Source: Nicotiana tabacum (taxonomy: Eukaryota; Streptophyta; Magnoliopsida; Solanales; Solanaceae). From it: a stretch of DNA of 64,000 nucleotides. Position numbers and translations under genes: made by a program. The notes beneath the pieces were generated by a model. It made no database searches and was not told where the DNA came from. It worked only from the letters and a program-made list of their open reading frames with translations. The stretch spans positions 52,380,806 to 52,444,805 of the forward strand of contig NC_134095.1 in NCBI RefSeq assembly GCF_000715075.1, written 5' to 3'. Shown piece by piece: positions 42,176-52,501 of this stretch. The first letter of the stretch is position 1. Every line of letters begins with the position of its first letter.

Positions 42176-43725
42176 TGATAACTAGGGATTCTAGTTCATT
42201 TTACACTCCTTTTTACTTGAATTTTAGATTAAAAATGTATACAAATAGTCCCAAAGGCTTACATGTTGTACTTGTTTGCAGGGTTTGATAAAAAAAATGA
42301 CAATTAGTCAAAACTAGCTCAAAAAGGAGTGAAACATGCACAAGTACCAAGAACCAGTCAAGGCACTGCTGCAACATAAAATCCATTGCAGCTACAAAAG
42401 ACCCACCGCGGCCGCATACCATTTAGTGCGGTCCGCGATGGACAAGCTCAAAGAAGGTGCAATTTTGGGGATTCAAGAAGTGCGGTCTACAGAGGATTTC
42501 TTGCGGCCGCAGTGGCCTCTTCGCGGCTGCAATCCATTTTATGTGGTCCGCGGAGAGGGGATTCAGAGAGTTGGTAGTTTGGAAGATTGGATGCCATTGC
42601 GATTCGCGATCCATTTTATGCAGATCGCAGTGAAGCCACCGCGCCCGCGGTACATTTTATACGGCCCGCGGTGGCCAGATTCAGAGAAAGACAATTCAAT
42701 TCAAAAGGCCTCATTGCAGTCCGCAGTGCATTTTATGCGGACCGCAATACCTCTGTCAGGGGTATTTTTGTCTAGAAAATTCGGCCTAGTATAAATACTT
42801 TCTTTTCACATTTTTAGGGTATCTTTTGTAATCTGTTAGACTCCAGAGCACGTGAACGGCGATTTTAGTTCCATTTTGAGTAATTTGTAGCTAGATTAAC
42901 ACTGAATCTTCATTATCTTAGATTGTAATCAAATAATATGGCTTATTCTTCATCTATTTTTATGTTTTCTTCCATTATTATGAGTATCTAGACTCATTAG
43001 CTAGGGTTGTGGTTCAACCCTAGTGTGGGTATTTGATGGGTTTTTTGATTTAAGGCTTAGGTGTTTATGGGTAGTTGATATTTGGACTGATTTGTGTTTT
43101 CCATGTTGAATTAGTGGTTGCAAACACTAATTTTAGCCTATTTGGCTTGGGATCTTCTTGAGAAAGAGAGCTCGAGTCTAGGAAAATCAGTCCAACAAGG
43201 AATTGGGGTGTAATAAAGAGATTGGTATCTCCAATTAAAAGGTTAAACCTAGAGAAAGTAATACAAGACTTGAGCCTATATTGCTTGTACAATTTTGACA
43301 CTCAATTGGTCTTGAGAAAGTCAATTAGGTCAAATTCACTCAAGCTACTGAGAGGTATAGAGTGAGTAATTTCGTGCATTGGCTATATCGCAATCCCCAA
43401 CATAAAATCTTTGCCTTAGGCTTTAGATCTTGTCAAGTATTCACCTAGGAGAAAGTCACTTCCCTAGTGCCTCTTTAATCATTTAGCAAACCCTACAAGC
43501 CATTCATACTTAGTTTAATTTAGCATATCATTAGCATAAATATTAGAAGTAACAAACAATCAAAAGATGATTGGAAGTGTAATTAAGAGCACTACGCATT
43601 TCTAGTTTAGATAGGAATCCAATTCCCAATTCTAGCTCCCTGTGGATTCGATCCCGACCATCTCGGGTAAAAGCTGCTTCGACCGCTCTTGCCACTTTGT
43701 AGTGGTGTAGGGTTGGACTCGAACA
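42176..43725 (+). repeat. Element C 5' LTR
   Basis: 1550 bp. Contains a CpG motif array (42406-42747) and a TATA-like AGTATAAATACTTTC at 42788-42802 followed by a leader. Ends ...CTCGAACA. Confidence 0.9.
42406..42747. repeat. CpG dyad motif array in element C 5' LTR (GCGGTCCGC type)
   Basis: Motif starts 42408, 42428; 42482, 42503, 42523, 42543; 42599, 42620, 42641, 42661; 42716, 42737. Steps within groups are 20-21 bp, in groups of 2, 4, 4 and 2. Spacers are often CATTTTAT. Pairs such as GCAGTCCGC...GCGGACCGC can also fold as 9-bp stems with 12-nt loops. The array lies shortly upstream of the TATA-like box. Confidence 0.85.
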
Positions 43726-43730
43726 CTTTT

Positions 43731-43748
43731 TGGTGCCGTTGCCCGAGA
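43731..43748 (+). other. Primer binding site of element C
   Basis: TGGTGCCGTTGCCCGAGA, close to the TGGCGCCGTTGCC site usual in Athila-type elements, 5 nt after the LTR. Confidence 0.75.
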
Positions 43749-43844
43749 GCTAACGGTTTTGGCTATCTATCTAAATAGTTTTGTGCATTGTTTTTCTTTC
43801 CTTCTGTGTTACTAATTTGTGTGTGTCGCTAATTTAGGTACAAA

Positions 43845-45383
43845 ATGGCAGCAAACAATGCACCTCTTGGAAATCTTCCGCCAGGGGAAGAGGTAGATGA
43901 CAATATTGATTATGAGGTTCCTATAGTACCTCAAAGACAAAGGAGAGGCCGACAGGCCAATGATATTGTTCCAGACCCTCCCCTTCCACCTCCAAGAGTG
44001 GCTCCTCGGGTGCTTCCAAATGAAGGATATGCTAGTGCAATTGTCCCACCCCGGATCCGGGCGGGCAATTTTCAAATTACAAATGTGATGCTGACTTTGT
44101 TGGAGCAACGAGGGTATTTCACGGGTGCTTCCCATCAGAATGCATATAAACATCTTCAGGGTTTTGTGGATACGTGTTGGGGAAGCAAGCAAACAAATGT
44201 GTTAGAGGATGCATTGCGGTTAAGATTATTCCCATTCTCACTTAGAGGGAAGGCTTTGGACTGGCTCGAGAGGCTTCCCAGCCATTCTATCACTACATGG
44301 GATGAGTTGGCCAATACGTTCATAGCCAAGTTCTTCTCATCAGGACATATGGCAGCATTGAGGGATGAAATCTTAGTTTTCAAACAGAAACCAAATGAAC
44401 CCCTTCACGAAATCTGGGATCAATATAGAACTATGGTTAAAGAATGCCCCAACAATGATATGACTGAGGCAATGATTCAACATACATTTTATCGGGATAT
44501 AAACACGACCAATCAGTGTGTGGTGAACCAGTTAGCAGGGGGTAATTTCATGAAGCTGCCTTATGCTGAGGCTTGTGACATTCTTGACGAGATGGCTGGC
44601 ACGTCCTCCGCTTGGTAAAGTAGAGCCAATGTGCCATAGCATGACCCCATAGTCATTCACTTGCACAAAGAGCTCCATGATCATGGGCAGACAATAGCAG
44701 AGCTGACAACAACAATGAACCAGCTAGCAAAAGCACAATTACAACAAGTTCAAAATCTACGCCAAGTAAATGCTATGGAGGGTGTCAACATGTTAGTGAA
44801 CAAAAGAAGGGAAAGAGGTCAACAGAACCAAGAGAGTTCGAATCAATATAACAATGATAGTGGGGGATTCCAAGATGATGGTTATGATGAGCAGAATGAA
44901 GAAGTACAATATGTGAACAATTATCAGGTCCAAAGGGGCAATTCTTCCAACTAACAACAATGGAGACCCCAAGGCAATTGGGGAAATCAACAACAAGAGA
45001 ATAGTAATTAGGGGAACAACAACCAAAATTCCAATTGGGGCAACCAGAACAATAATCAGAACAATCAGGCAAATTGGAACGACAACAACAACAACTGGGG
45101 TGGAAACAACAATTAGGGTGGTTGGAACAATGGCAATCAAGGAAATCGGGGGCAGGGCTTTCAAAGGCCCCCAATGTATCAACAACCTAACAATCCACCC
45201 CCATTTCCATTCCAAGGTCCTAGTTCTTCCAACAATGAAATGGGGAGAATCGAAATTATGTTTGAACAGATGATGAAAAAGAATGCTAAATTAGATGCCC
45301 AACTGGCTTCCCACAATACTTCAATCAGAAACTTAGAGGTTCAATTAGGCCATAATCTCACAATTCTTGAATACTCGACCTAA
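43845..45383 (+). pseudogene. Element C gag
   Basis: The first 257 codons (43845-44618) carry the Athila gag core: NAYKHLQGFVDTCW, ALRLRLFPFSLRGKALDWL, SITTWDELANTFIAKFF and LHEIWDQYRTMVK. After TAA (44616) and TAG stops in the same frame, the sequence continues as LHKELHDHGQTIAEL, a long Gln/Asn/Trp-Gly-rich tract, then MYQQPNNPPPFPFQ and a coiled-coil-like IEIMFEQMMKKNAKLD. Several stops replace expected Gln codons (CAA to TAA, CAG to TAG). A classical CCHC knuckle is not evident in the Asn/Gln-rich part. Confidence 0.9.
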
Positions 45384-45480
45384 TGGGGCTCTACCTAGTG
45401 ATACGGTAGTCAATCCGAAGGGTGGGAACAATTTTGGGCATGTTATGGCGGTAACTACAAGAAGTGGATGAGGTAGTGAT

Positions 45481-46821
45481 GTGAATGCCTCCAAACAAAA
45501 AGAAATTCTGAGTGATGAAGTTGAGTTGCAAGAAGATGAGATCCATTTGGTGGTTGAGAATGTGATTGATGAGAATGTGAATGAGGAAGTGAGGATTGAT
45601 ATCCAAGATGCCGAGGTGGAAACTCAGAATGACGTGAACCCGTCCAAGGAACACGTAATAGACATGTCGGAAATGGTTGTGCCTAAAGCCAAGGCTCCTT
45701 TGCCAAGGCCACCTCCACCTTATCTTCAAAGGCTCGTGAAGTAGAAAAATGAGAATCAGTTTAAGAAATTTATTGACATGATGAAGAGCCTATCCATTAA
45801 TGTGCCTTTGGTGGAGGCTCTAGAACAAATGCCGGGTTATGCTAAATTCATGAAAGATTTGGTGACAAAGAAAAGATCCATGGATTGTGAGACTATCAAG
45901 ATGACCCTCAAAGTTAGTGCAATAGTGCACTCAATGGCTCCGAAGTTAGAAGATCCCGGTGCTTTCACCATTCCTTGCACCTTTAGGAGTGTAGACTTTG
46001 CAAAAGCTCTATGTAATTTGGGGGCAAATATCAACTTGATGCCCTACTCAGTTTTCAAGACTTTGGGTATTGGGAAACCAAGGCCGACTTCCATGAGATT
46101 ACAAATGGCAGATAGAACAATGAAGAGACCTTTGAGTATAATTGATGATGTTCTTGTCCGGGTGGACAAGTTTATCTTGTCGGCTAATTTTGTGATCTTG
46201 GATTGTGAGGTATATTATGAGGTTCCAATCATATTGGGAATAACTTTCCTTGCTACTGGGAAGACCTTAGTTGATATGGAAGCAGGGCAACTCACCTTCC
46301 GAGTGGGTGATGAGAAAGTGGTCTTTCATGTGTACAAGTCAATGAAGCACCCAAAGAGTTCTGAAGTGTGCTCTTTTGTGGATCTTGTCACAACAGTGAT
46401 AGTTGATGATACTAGTGCAATGATCAATGTGGAGGACCCTCTAGATGCGGTATTGTTGAATCTTTATGTAAATAAGGATGAAGGACGAGGGGAGTGTGTC
46501 AATTCTCTACATGGAATGAGGTCTTACTCTTATGAGCCTAGAAAACTCTCTTTGGATCTTGAGAATAGGAAGACTCCACCAATAAAGCCCTCAATCGAGG
46601 AACCTCCGGTGTTGGAGTTGAAGTCGTTGCCTCCACACCTCAGGTATGAATTCTTAGGCTCTAGTTCAACTTTGCCAATTATTCTTTCCTCTTGTCTTAC
46701 TAACATGCAGGTTGATGCCATATTGGCGGTGCTCCAAAAGCGGAAGAAGGTAATTGGATGGACCTTAGCTGATATTCAGGGGATAAGCCCCGCCTTTTGT
46801 ATGCACAAGATTATTCTTTAA
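45481..46821 (+). pseudogene. Element C protease region
   Basis: Two adjoining ORFs (45481-45744, 45778-46821) in one frame are interrupted by one TAG. The aspartic protease motif reads ALCNLGANINLMPYSV, with Asn in place of the catalytic Asp expected in ALCDLGASINLMP. Downstream, VDAILAVLQKRKKVIGWTLA leads into RT as in Athila pol. The upstream acidic/Val-rich segment (EVELQEDEIHLVVENV) is a linker. It is inactive because of the Asp loss and stops. Confidence 0.9.
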
Positions 46822-47464
46822 GATGATGCAAAGCCGTCCTTGGAACATCAAAGGAGGTTGAACGAGGCAATGCAAGAAGTTGTGAAAAAGGAGGTGATCC
46901 ATTAGTTGGATGCCGGGGTTATGTACCCCATCTCTGATAGCTCTTGGACTTTGCCAGTGCAATGTGTACTGAAGAAGGGTGGTATGACCGTGGTTACCAA
47001 TGCACAGAATGAGTTGATTCCTACCAGGACTGTCACTGGGTGGAGGGTGTGCACAGACTACCGCAAGTTGAATAAAGTGACCCGCAAGGATCACTTCCCA
47101 TTGCCTTTTCTTGATCAGATGCTAGACAGATTTACTGGGCGTGCCTTCTACTGTTTCTTGGATGGGTATTCTGGGTACAAACAAATTTTGATTGCTCTAG
47201 AAGATCAGGAGATGACCACCTTCACTTGTCCATATGGTACCTTTGCCTTTTCTAGGATGCGTTTGGGTTGTGTAATGCACCGACTACATTTCAGCGGTGT
47301 ATGATGGCCTATTTTACCGACATGGTAGAGGACATTTTGGAGGTGTTTATGGACAACTTCAGTGTTGTGGGTGACTCGTTTGATGAATGTTTAAAAAATC
47401 TTGATCAGTGTTGACCTGTTGTAAAGAAACCAATCTTGTGCTTAATTGGGAGAAATGACACTTC
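46822..47464 (+). pseudogene. Element C reverse transcriptase
   Basis: The ORF 46906-47304 has YPISDSSWTLPVQCVLKKGG, GWRVCTDYRKLNKVTRKDH and YKQILIALEDQEMTTFTCPYG. A frameshift then leads to TTFQRCMMAYFTDMVED and the active-site block FMDNFSVVGDSF, where the second Asp of F-M-D-D is Asn. Further stops follow before RNase H. Confidence 0.9.
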
Positions 47465-48166
47465 ATGGTTGAGGAGGGCATAGTTTTTGGCCATAAAATT
47501 TCAAAGCATGGTATAGAGGTGGACAAAGAAAAAATTGAAGTGATTTCAAGGCTCCCTCTCCATACTTCTGTCAAGGGAGTTAGAAGTTTTCTTGGGCATG
47601 CGGGGTTCTATCGGAGATTCATCAAAGACTTTTTGAAGGTAGTGAATCCCTTGCGCAAGTTGTTGGAAAAAGATGTCAAGTTCGTATTCAATGAGGGATG
47701 TATGCAAGCCTTTGAACTTCTCAAGCATAAGTTGACCAACGCTCCTATTATTACCACACCCAATTGGAGCTTTTCTTTCGAGCTTATGTGTAATGCGAGT
47801 GATGTTGCGGTTGGGGCGGTCTTGGGTCAAAGAGTGAACAAAATATTTCATCCAGTGTATTATGCGAGCAAGACAATGAATGATGCTCAAATGAACTACA
47901 CGGTGACTGAGAAAGAGCTTTTGGCTATTGTGTTCGCAATGGAGAAATTTCGGTCGTATCTCATGGGTTCCAAGGTCATAGTTCATACCGATCATGCCGC
48001 ACTCTGGTACTTGATGACGAAGAAGGACTCTAAAGCTAGGCTGATGCGATGGTCTTGTTACTTTAAGAGTTTGATTTGGAGATTGTGGACTGGAAGGGTA
48101 GTGAAAACCAAGTGGTGGACCACTTATCCTACTTGGAGGAGGAGGGGAGGCCTCGTGATGGCCTAA
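47465..48166 (+). pseudogene. Element C RNase H domain
   Basis: The 233-codon ORF begins with the RT thumb ([32 protein letters not shown]) and continues with RNase [17 protein letters not shown] (Asn for the first catalytic Asp), [20 protein letters not shown] and [13 protein letters not shown]. The end runs out of frame ([11 protein letters not shown]) where other Athila read a DRKGSEN-like motif. Confidence 0.9.
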
Positions 48167-48339
48167 AGATTAATGATTCATTTCCCAATGAGCAACTCCT
48201 TTTTTGTCGGTGAATGGTATGCCATGGTTTGCGGACATTGCTAATTTCCTTGTGACTGGTATAATCATGTGTATGCTTTCTTCTAACCAAAGAAAGAAAC
48301 TCAAATGGGATAGTTTGGACTTCTATTGGGATGAGCTGT

Positions 48340-49497
48340 ACTTGTTCAAGATCTGCATGGATGGTGTGATCTGAAGGTGTGTCCCGGAGGAGGAGCAATT
48401 GAGTATCTTAGAGGCTTTCCATTCCTCTCCCTATGGTGTCCATCATGGAGGGGCGAGGACGACTTCAAAGGTTCTTAGTTGTGGGTTTTACTGGCCAACT
48501 TTGTACAAAGATGCAAGTGAACTTGTGAAGAGATGCGACGAATGTCAAAGAGTGGGTGGAATTTCGAAGAAAGATGAGATGCCTCTCAATACCATTCTTG
48601 AAGTTGATATTTTTGATGTGTGGGGCATTGATTTCATGGGCCCATTTGTTAGTTCGTGTGGGAACACATACATTCTAGTGGCAGTTGACTATGTTTCAAA
48701 ATGAGTTGAGCCGTGGCTTTGCCCAACAATGAGGCCCGGAGTGTTGTTGCATTTCTTAAGAAGAGCATTTTTACTAGGTTTGGCACTCCTTGAGCAATCA
48801 TAACTGATGAGGGTCTCATTTTTGCAATAGAGCTTTTAACACTTTGCTTGCAAAGTATGGTGTCAATCACAAAGTTTCTACTCCTTATCATCCTCAGGAG
48901 AGTGGCCAAGTTGAAGTCTCAAACAGGAAAATCAAGAGTATATTGTCAAAAATGGTCAATGCAAATTGGACCGATTGGTCAAAGAAATTGGATGATGCTC
49001 TATGGGCTCATAGGATTGCTTACAAGACTCTGATTGGTATATCTCCATATAGGTTGGTGTTTGGGAAAGCTTGCCATCTACCGGTGGAGTTAGAGCATAA
49101 GGCCATGTGGGCTTTGAGGAAGCTGAATCTTGAATAGGATGTGGCAGCAAATCTTCGCGTGGAGTAGCTTAATTAACTTGATGAATTTCGATTCCATGCC
49201 TACTCCAGCTCGTCCTTCTACAAGGACAAGATGAAGTACCTTCATGATAAATATGCTCGTGGCAAGGAGTTCAAAGTGGGTGATTTGTTTCTTTTGTTCA
49301 ATTCTCGGTTACGTCTGTTTCCGGGAAAGCTTAAGTCGAAATGGAGTGGACCTTTTGAAGTGGAGTTTGTGACTCCGTTTGGTGAACTTGACTTGAAAAA
49401 CAAATGGGGAGGTCTTTAGAGTTAATGGGCACAGAGTCAAGCACTACCTTGGGAAGATTGATGACAGCCACGGGGTGGCACTGATCCATCTAAAGTG
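48340..49497 (+). pseudogene. Element C integrase
   Basis: Zinc-binding part [15 protein letters not shown] and CDECQRVGG; core [12 protein letters not shown] with the first catalytic Asp, ending at TGA where SKWVE is expected; a degenerate second Asp region (ITDEGLIF); and, in ORF 48844-49137, [19 protein letters not shown] with Glu kept, then [20 protein letters not shown]. The C-terminal part (KYARGKEFKVGDLFLLFN) runs to about 49497. Confidence 0.9.
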
Positions 49498-50640
49498 ATT
49501 TGATGGTAACTTGCGTTGTGCCGCGACGTTAAATCAGGCGCTTCTTGGGAGGCAACCCATGTGTCTTTCTTTGATTTTCTTTTTAGTATAGGATTTGCTT
49601 TTGGTCTAACTGGTTGTGAGATGTGTGTAGGATTGATTTGATGCAGTGCAGGACTAAACTAGAAAAATGATGCACTCTCTGAAGTTTGGACTGTTGTCGC
49701 AATGCATTTTTCGCGGCCGCAATGGCCTTGTTGTGGGGGAAAAATTTCTGAAGTTGTCACCGCGGCCGCATTACCTTTCTTGCGGTCCGTAGTGCCCTAC
49801 CGCAGGCGCTGAGCATTTCTTGCAGTCCGCAGTGGTTGCCTCCCCAGTGCTTCATACTTTTGAGTACCGTGGACTGCAGTGCCATTTTATGCGGTCCGCG
49901 GTGGGTAGGTATAGTGGGTCCCAGGTCCTTCTTCTATAAATAGGACCTCAGGCCCTCATTTACCCTTTTCGCATTTTTGCTCTCTAAATAGTAAAAATCA
50001 CTGTTCATCTTAGCCCTAAGCACAAATTTCACACATTGTCTCAATCATCTGTGTGCATCCCATCTCTAGTACTTTAAATTTTTCCTAATCTTTAATTTTG
50101 TTTTATTTTAGTTTAATTTGTTAGTCACTATTTCTTTTTCTTCCCGTTTTCTTTCAATTTTTTAGCGTATGTTTACTTAATGATGCTTAGATTAGGGTTA
50201 ATTAGTGAAAAATAGTGATTGAACACCTAGGGGATTGATAATATGTGAAATTTAGGCTAAACATGTGAAGAAAATTGAAACCCTAAGTTGGTGTTGTTGG
50301 GTTAAGCTTACCGCGACCGCAATGGTTTTTCTACGGTCCGTGGTGTCTCTTTGCGGTTCGCAATGCCATTTTATGTGGACCGCAGTGGTGAAACTTCAGA
50401 GAGGTGAATGTTGAGGACTGCAGCCGCAGTCGATATTTCGCGGTGTATGATGCCTTACCGCGGTCACAGACCATTTCTTGCGGTCCGTGGTGCCCCTAAT
50501 CAAAGAGTGGGTATTCTGGCCCCCACCTCAATCGGACCGCGGTGCCATTCTGTGCAGTCTGCAGTCTGCAATTTTTTTCTTCACCGATTCTTTTGATACT
50601 GTGATACTAACAAACTTCAACTGAAATTCACTTGCAGAAA
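49498..50640 (+). other. Element C spacer between pol and env-like ORF, with two CpG arrays
   Basis: Non-coding. Motif starts 49713, 49762, 49782, 49802, 49822 and 49869, 49891 in the first block; 50313, 50333, 50353, 50375, 50440, 50460, 50480, 50532, 50554 in the second. Steps are mostly 20-22 bp. A TATA-like TCTATAAATAGG at 49933-49944 and a leader-like stretch follow the first array, resembling a second LTR-like promoter module ahead of the env-like gene. Confidence 0.7.
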
Positions 50641-52501
50641 ATGGTTAAATGGGTGGTGGAAAACAAAAGGGAAAGGAGAGTCCTCCCAGGGTAGGGGACT
50701 AGGTATGATCAGATTGACCCCCCAAGTCCGCTAAGCAATTACGGATACCAGAAAATCAATAAAGGATGATGACATAGCTGCTTCCTAGTCGGGAAGTGAG
50801 TATTTGCCCTTTTGGGAGGCATCCGACTCCGAATCGGTGCCAGAGTATGTTCCTGACTGGCCGGAGAGGCACAGATTGAGAGATACGCTTCCAAGCACTC
50901 CTACTGCTCAAGCTTCAGTTCCAATTTCTTCTAAGTCGTTTGAGGGTCAGCTAAGGGTAGTGACAGTGCAATATCTACTTCTCCTACTAGTTCGTCACCT
51001 GGAGAGGATCCTATCGACGATGAGGTTCCGGATGAAAAGGGAGGGGGTGTGCCACAACCTGGGGGTGTGGTGAGAGCTAGAAACTCCGAGGTATGGAAAA
51101 CAAGATTCGTCAGTGAGATTGCTTACCATAAATTCCGAGAGTGGTGGCCCGAGAGGAAGTTGATACTTGAATGGAGATTCATTGACAAAGATCTTCTGCC
51201 TCAAAATCCTAATGTGCAGAGGCAATTCAGGGAGAGAACAACCTAGGATTCTTTACAAGCAATGTTGAGGAGGCAAATGAGCACCTAGTCAAGGAGTTCT
51301 ATGCTAATGTTGCCCACATAAAAAAGGGCACGAAAGTGACTAAGGTGCGGAACTTGACAGTAAAGTTTGATGGCAAGACAATAAATGACTACCTGGGCTT
51401 TCCAGAGGAGGATGAAACATTATACTTAGAAAAGGTAGCATTGGGCGAGGATGCACATCCATGGGTAGTAGAATACTTGGCACTCCCAGGCACCACCCCA
51501 GCATCGTTGACAACCGAAGTCCAAATTTTGAGGAGAACCCTGAACTTCGAGGCAAAAGGGTGGGAGGCCTTTGTTTGTAGCAAGATAGACCCCACCACTC
51601 ATGAGAACACTTTTCCTATCTCCCAGGCTATATTGGTGGTTTCTATCATGGAGGGGTACCCGATCAACATCGGGAATGTTATATCCAGGGTGATTACAAG
51701 GGTGGTGAATGAAGGTGATAGATCCTACCCCTTCCCAAATTTCCTGACCATGTACTTTGAGGATCAAGGAAGTTTGATGTGAAAGTGAAACCCAAGGCAC
51801 CTTTCTCCTGGTACAGTCTCAAGGGGGATGACAACCCCAAAGATCCTAAAGGCAAAGCCACTGCTTATATTGGCCAGTATGAAAAGCCAGTAGTAGTAGT
51901 AGTAGCTTCTTCTCAGCCTCCCTCAGCTATACCAGACATTGCCCCAGGACCCTCTACTTCCACAGTTCTAGATATTCCCTCATCCACGGCCTACCCTTTG
52001 ACTGCCTACTGTTTGAGCCAAACCCTTGCCAGTATCAACAACTGAATGTAGACACCTACTTCTAAGTTGTCTATGCTTTCTAGCTCGGTGGCAGCCCAGT
52101 CCTTACCTCCACAACCACAGATTCCAGCCTCAATGGAGGAGACTCTCAAGGAGCTTCTGGACAACCAGAAGAAGCTCCTGGAGAACTAGAAGTTAATATT
52201 GGATGCTATGGGTACTCATGGAAAAGCACTGAAGGAGCTGGCAAAGGAAACAAAGAAGTTGAGAAAGACTCGAGCATCAAAGGAGTCTGTGAAGGAGTTG
52301 AGGGGCGAAATGGAGAAAATGAAGGCTGATCACTTGCTATTGGAGCTGTTATTGCATGACCCGGTTCCAGCAGCCAAGCTTGAGCTGGAGCAGGAGATGG
52401 AGAGGCCAACAAAGAGGAAGAGGGTGATCCTCCGAGCTGATGATGCAGTAATAGAGTTGGAGGACCCGCAAGGAGGTTCCTCTAGCCAGCCTCAGGCCTA
52501 G
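50641..52501 (+). pseudogene. Element C envelope-like third ORF
   Basis: Fragments in order: start region at 50641, DSESVPEYVPDWPERHRLR (50822-), WKTRFVSEIAYHKFREWWPE (51094-), then ORF 51336-51782 with VRNLTVKFDGKTINDYLGFP and FPISQAILVVSIMEG, and a Lys/Glu-rich coiled coil (KALKELAKETKKLRKTRAS) at 52199-52501. It matches the plant retrotransposon third-ORF protein family often called env-like in Athila. I see no clear signal peptide or transmembrane segment. Several stops and frameshifts. Confidence 0.75.

Noticed and set aside
43812..45215. Minus-strand open frames opposite element C gag (126-140 codons, Cys- or Val/Leu-rich)
   Set aside because: They are antisense shadows of the Asn/Gln-rich gag, with no independent evidence.
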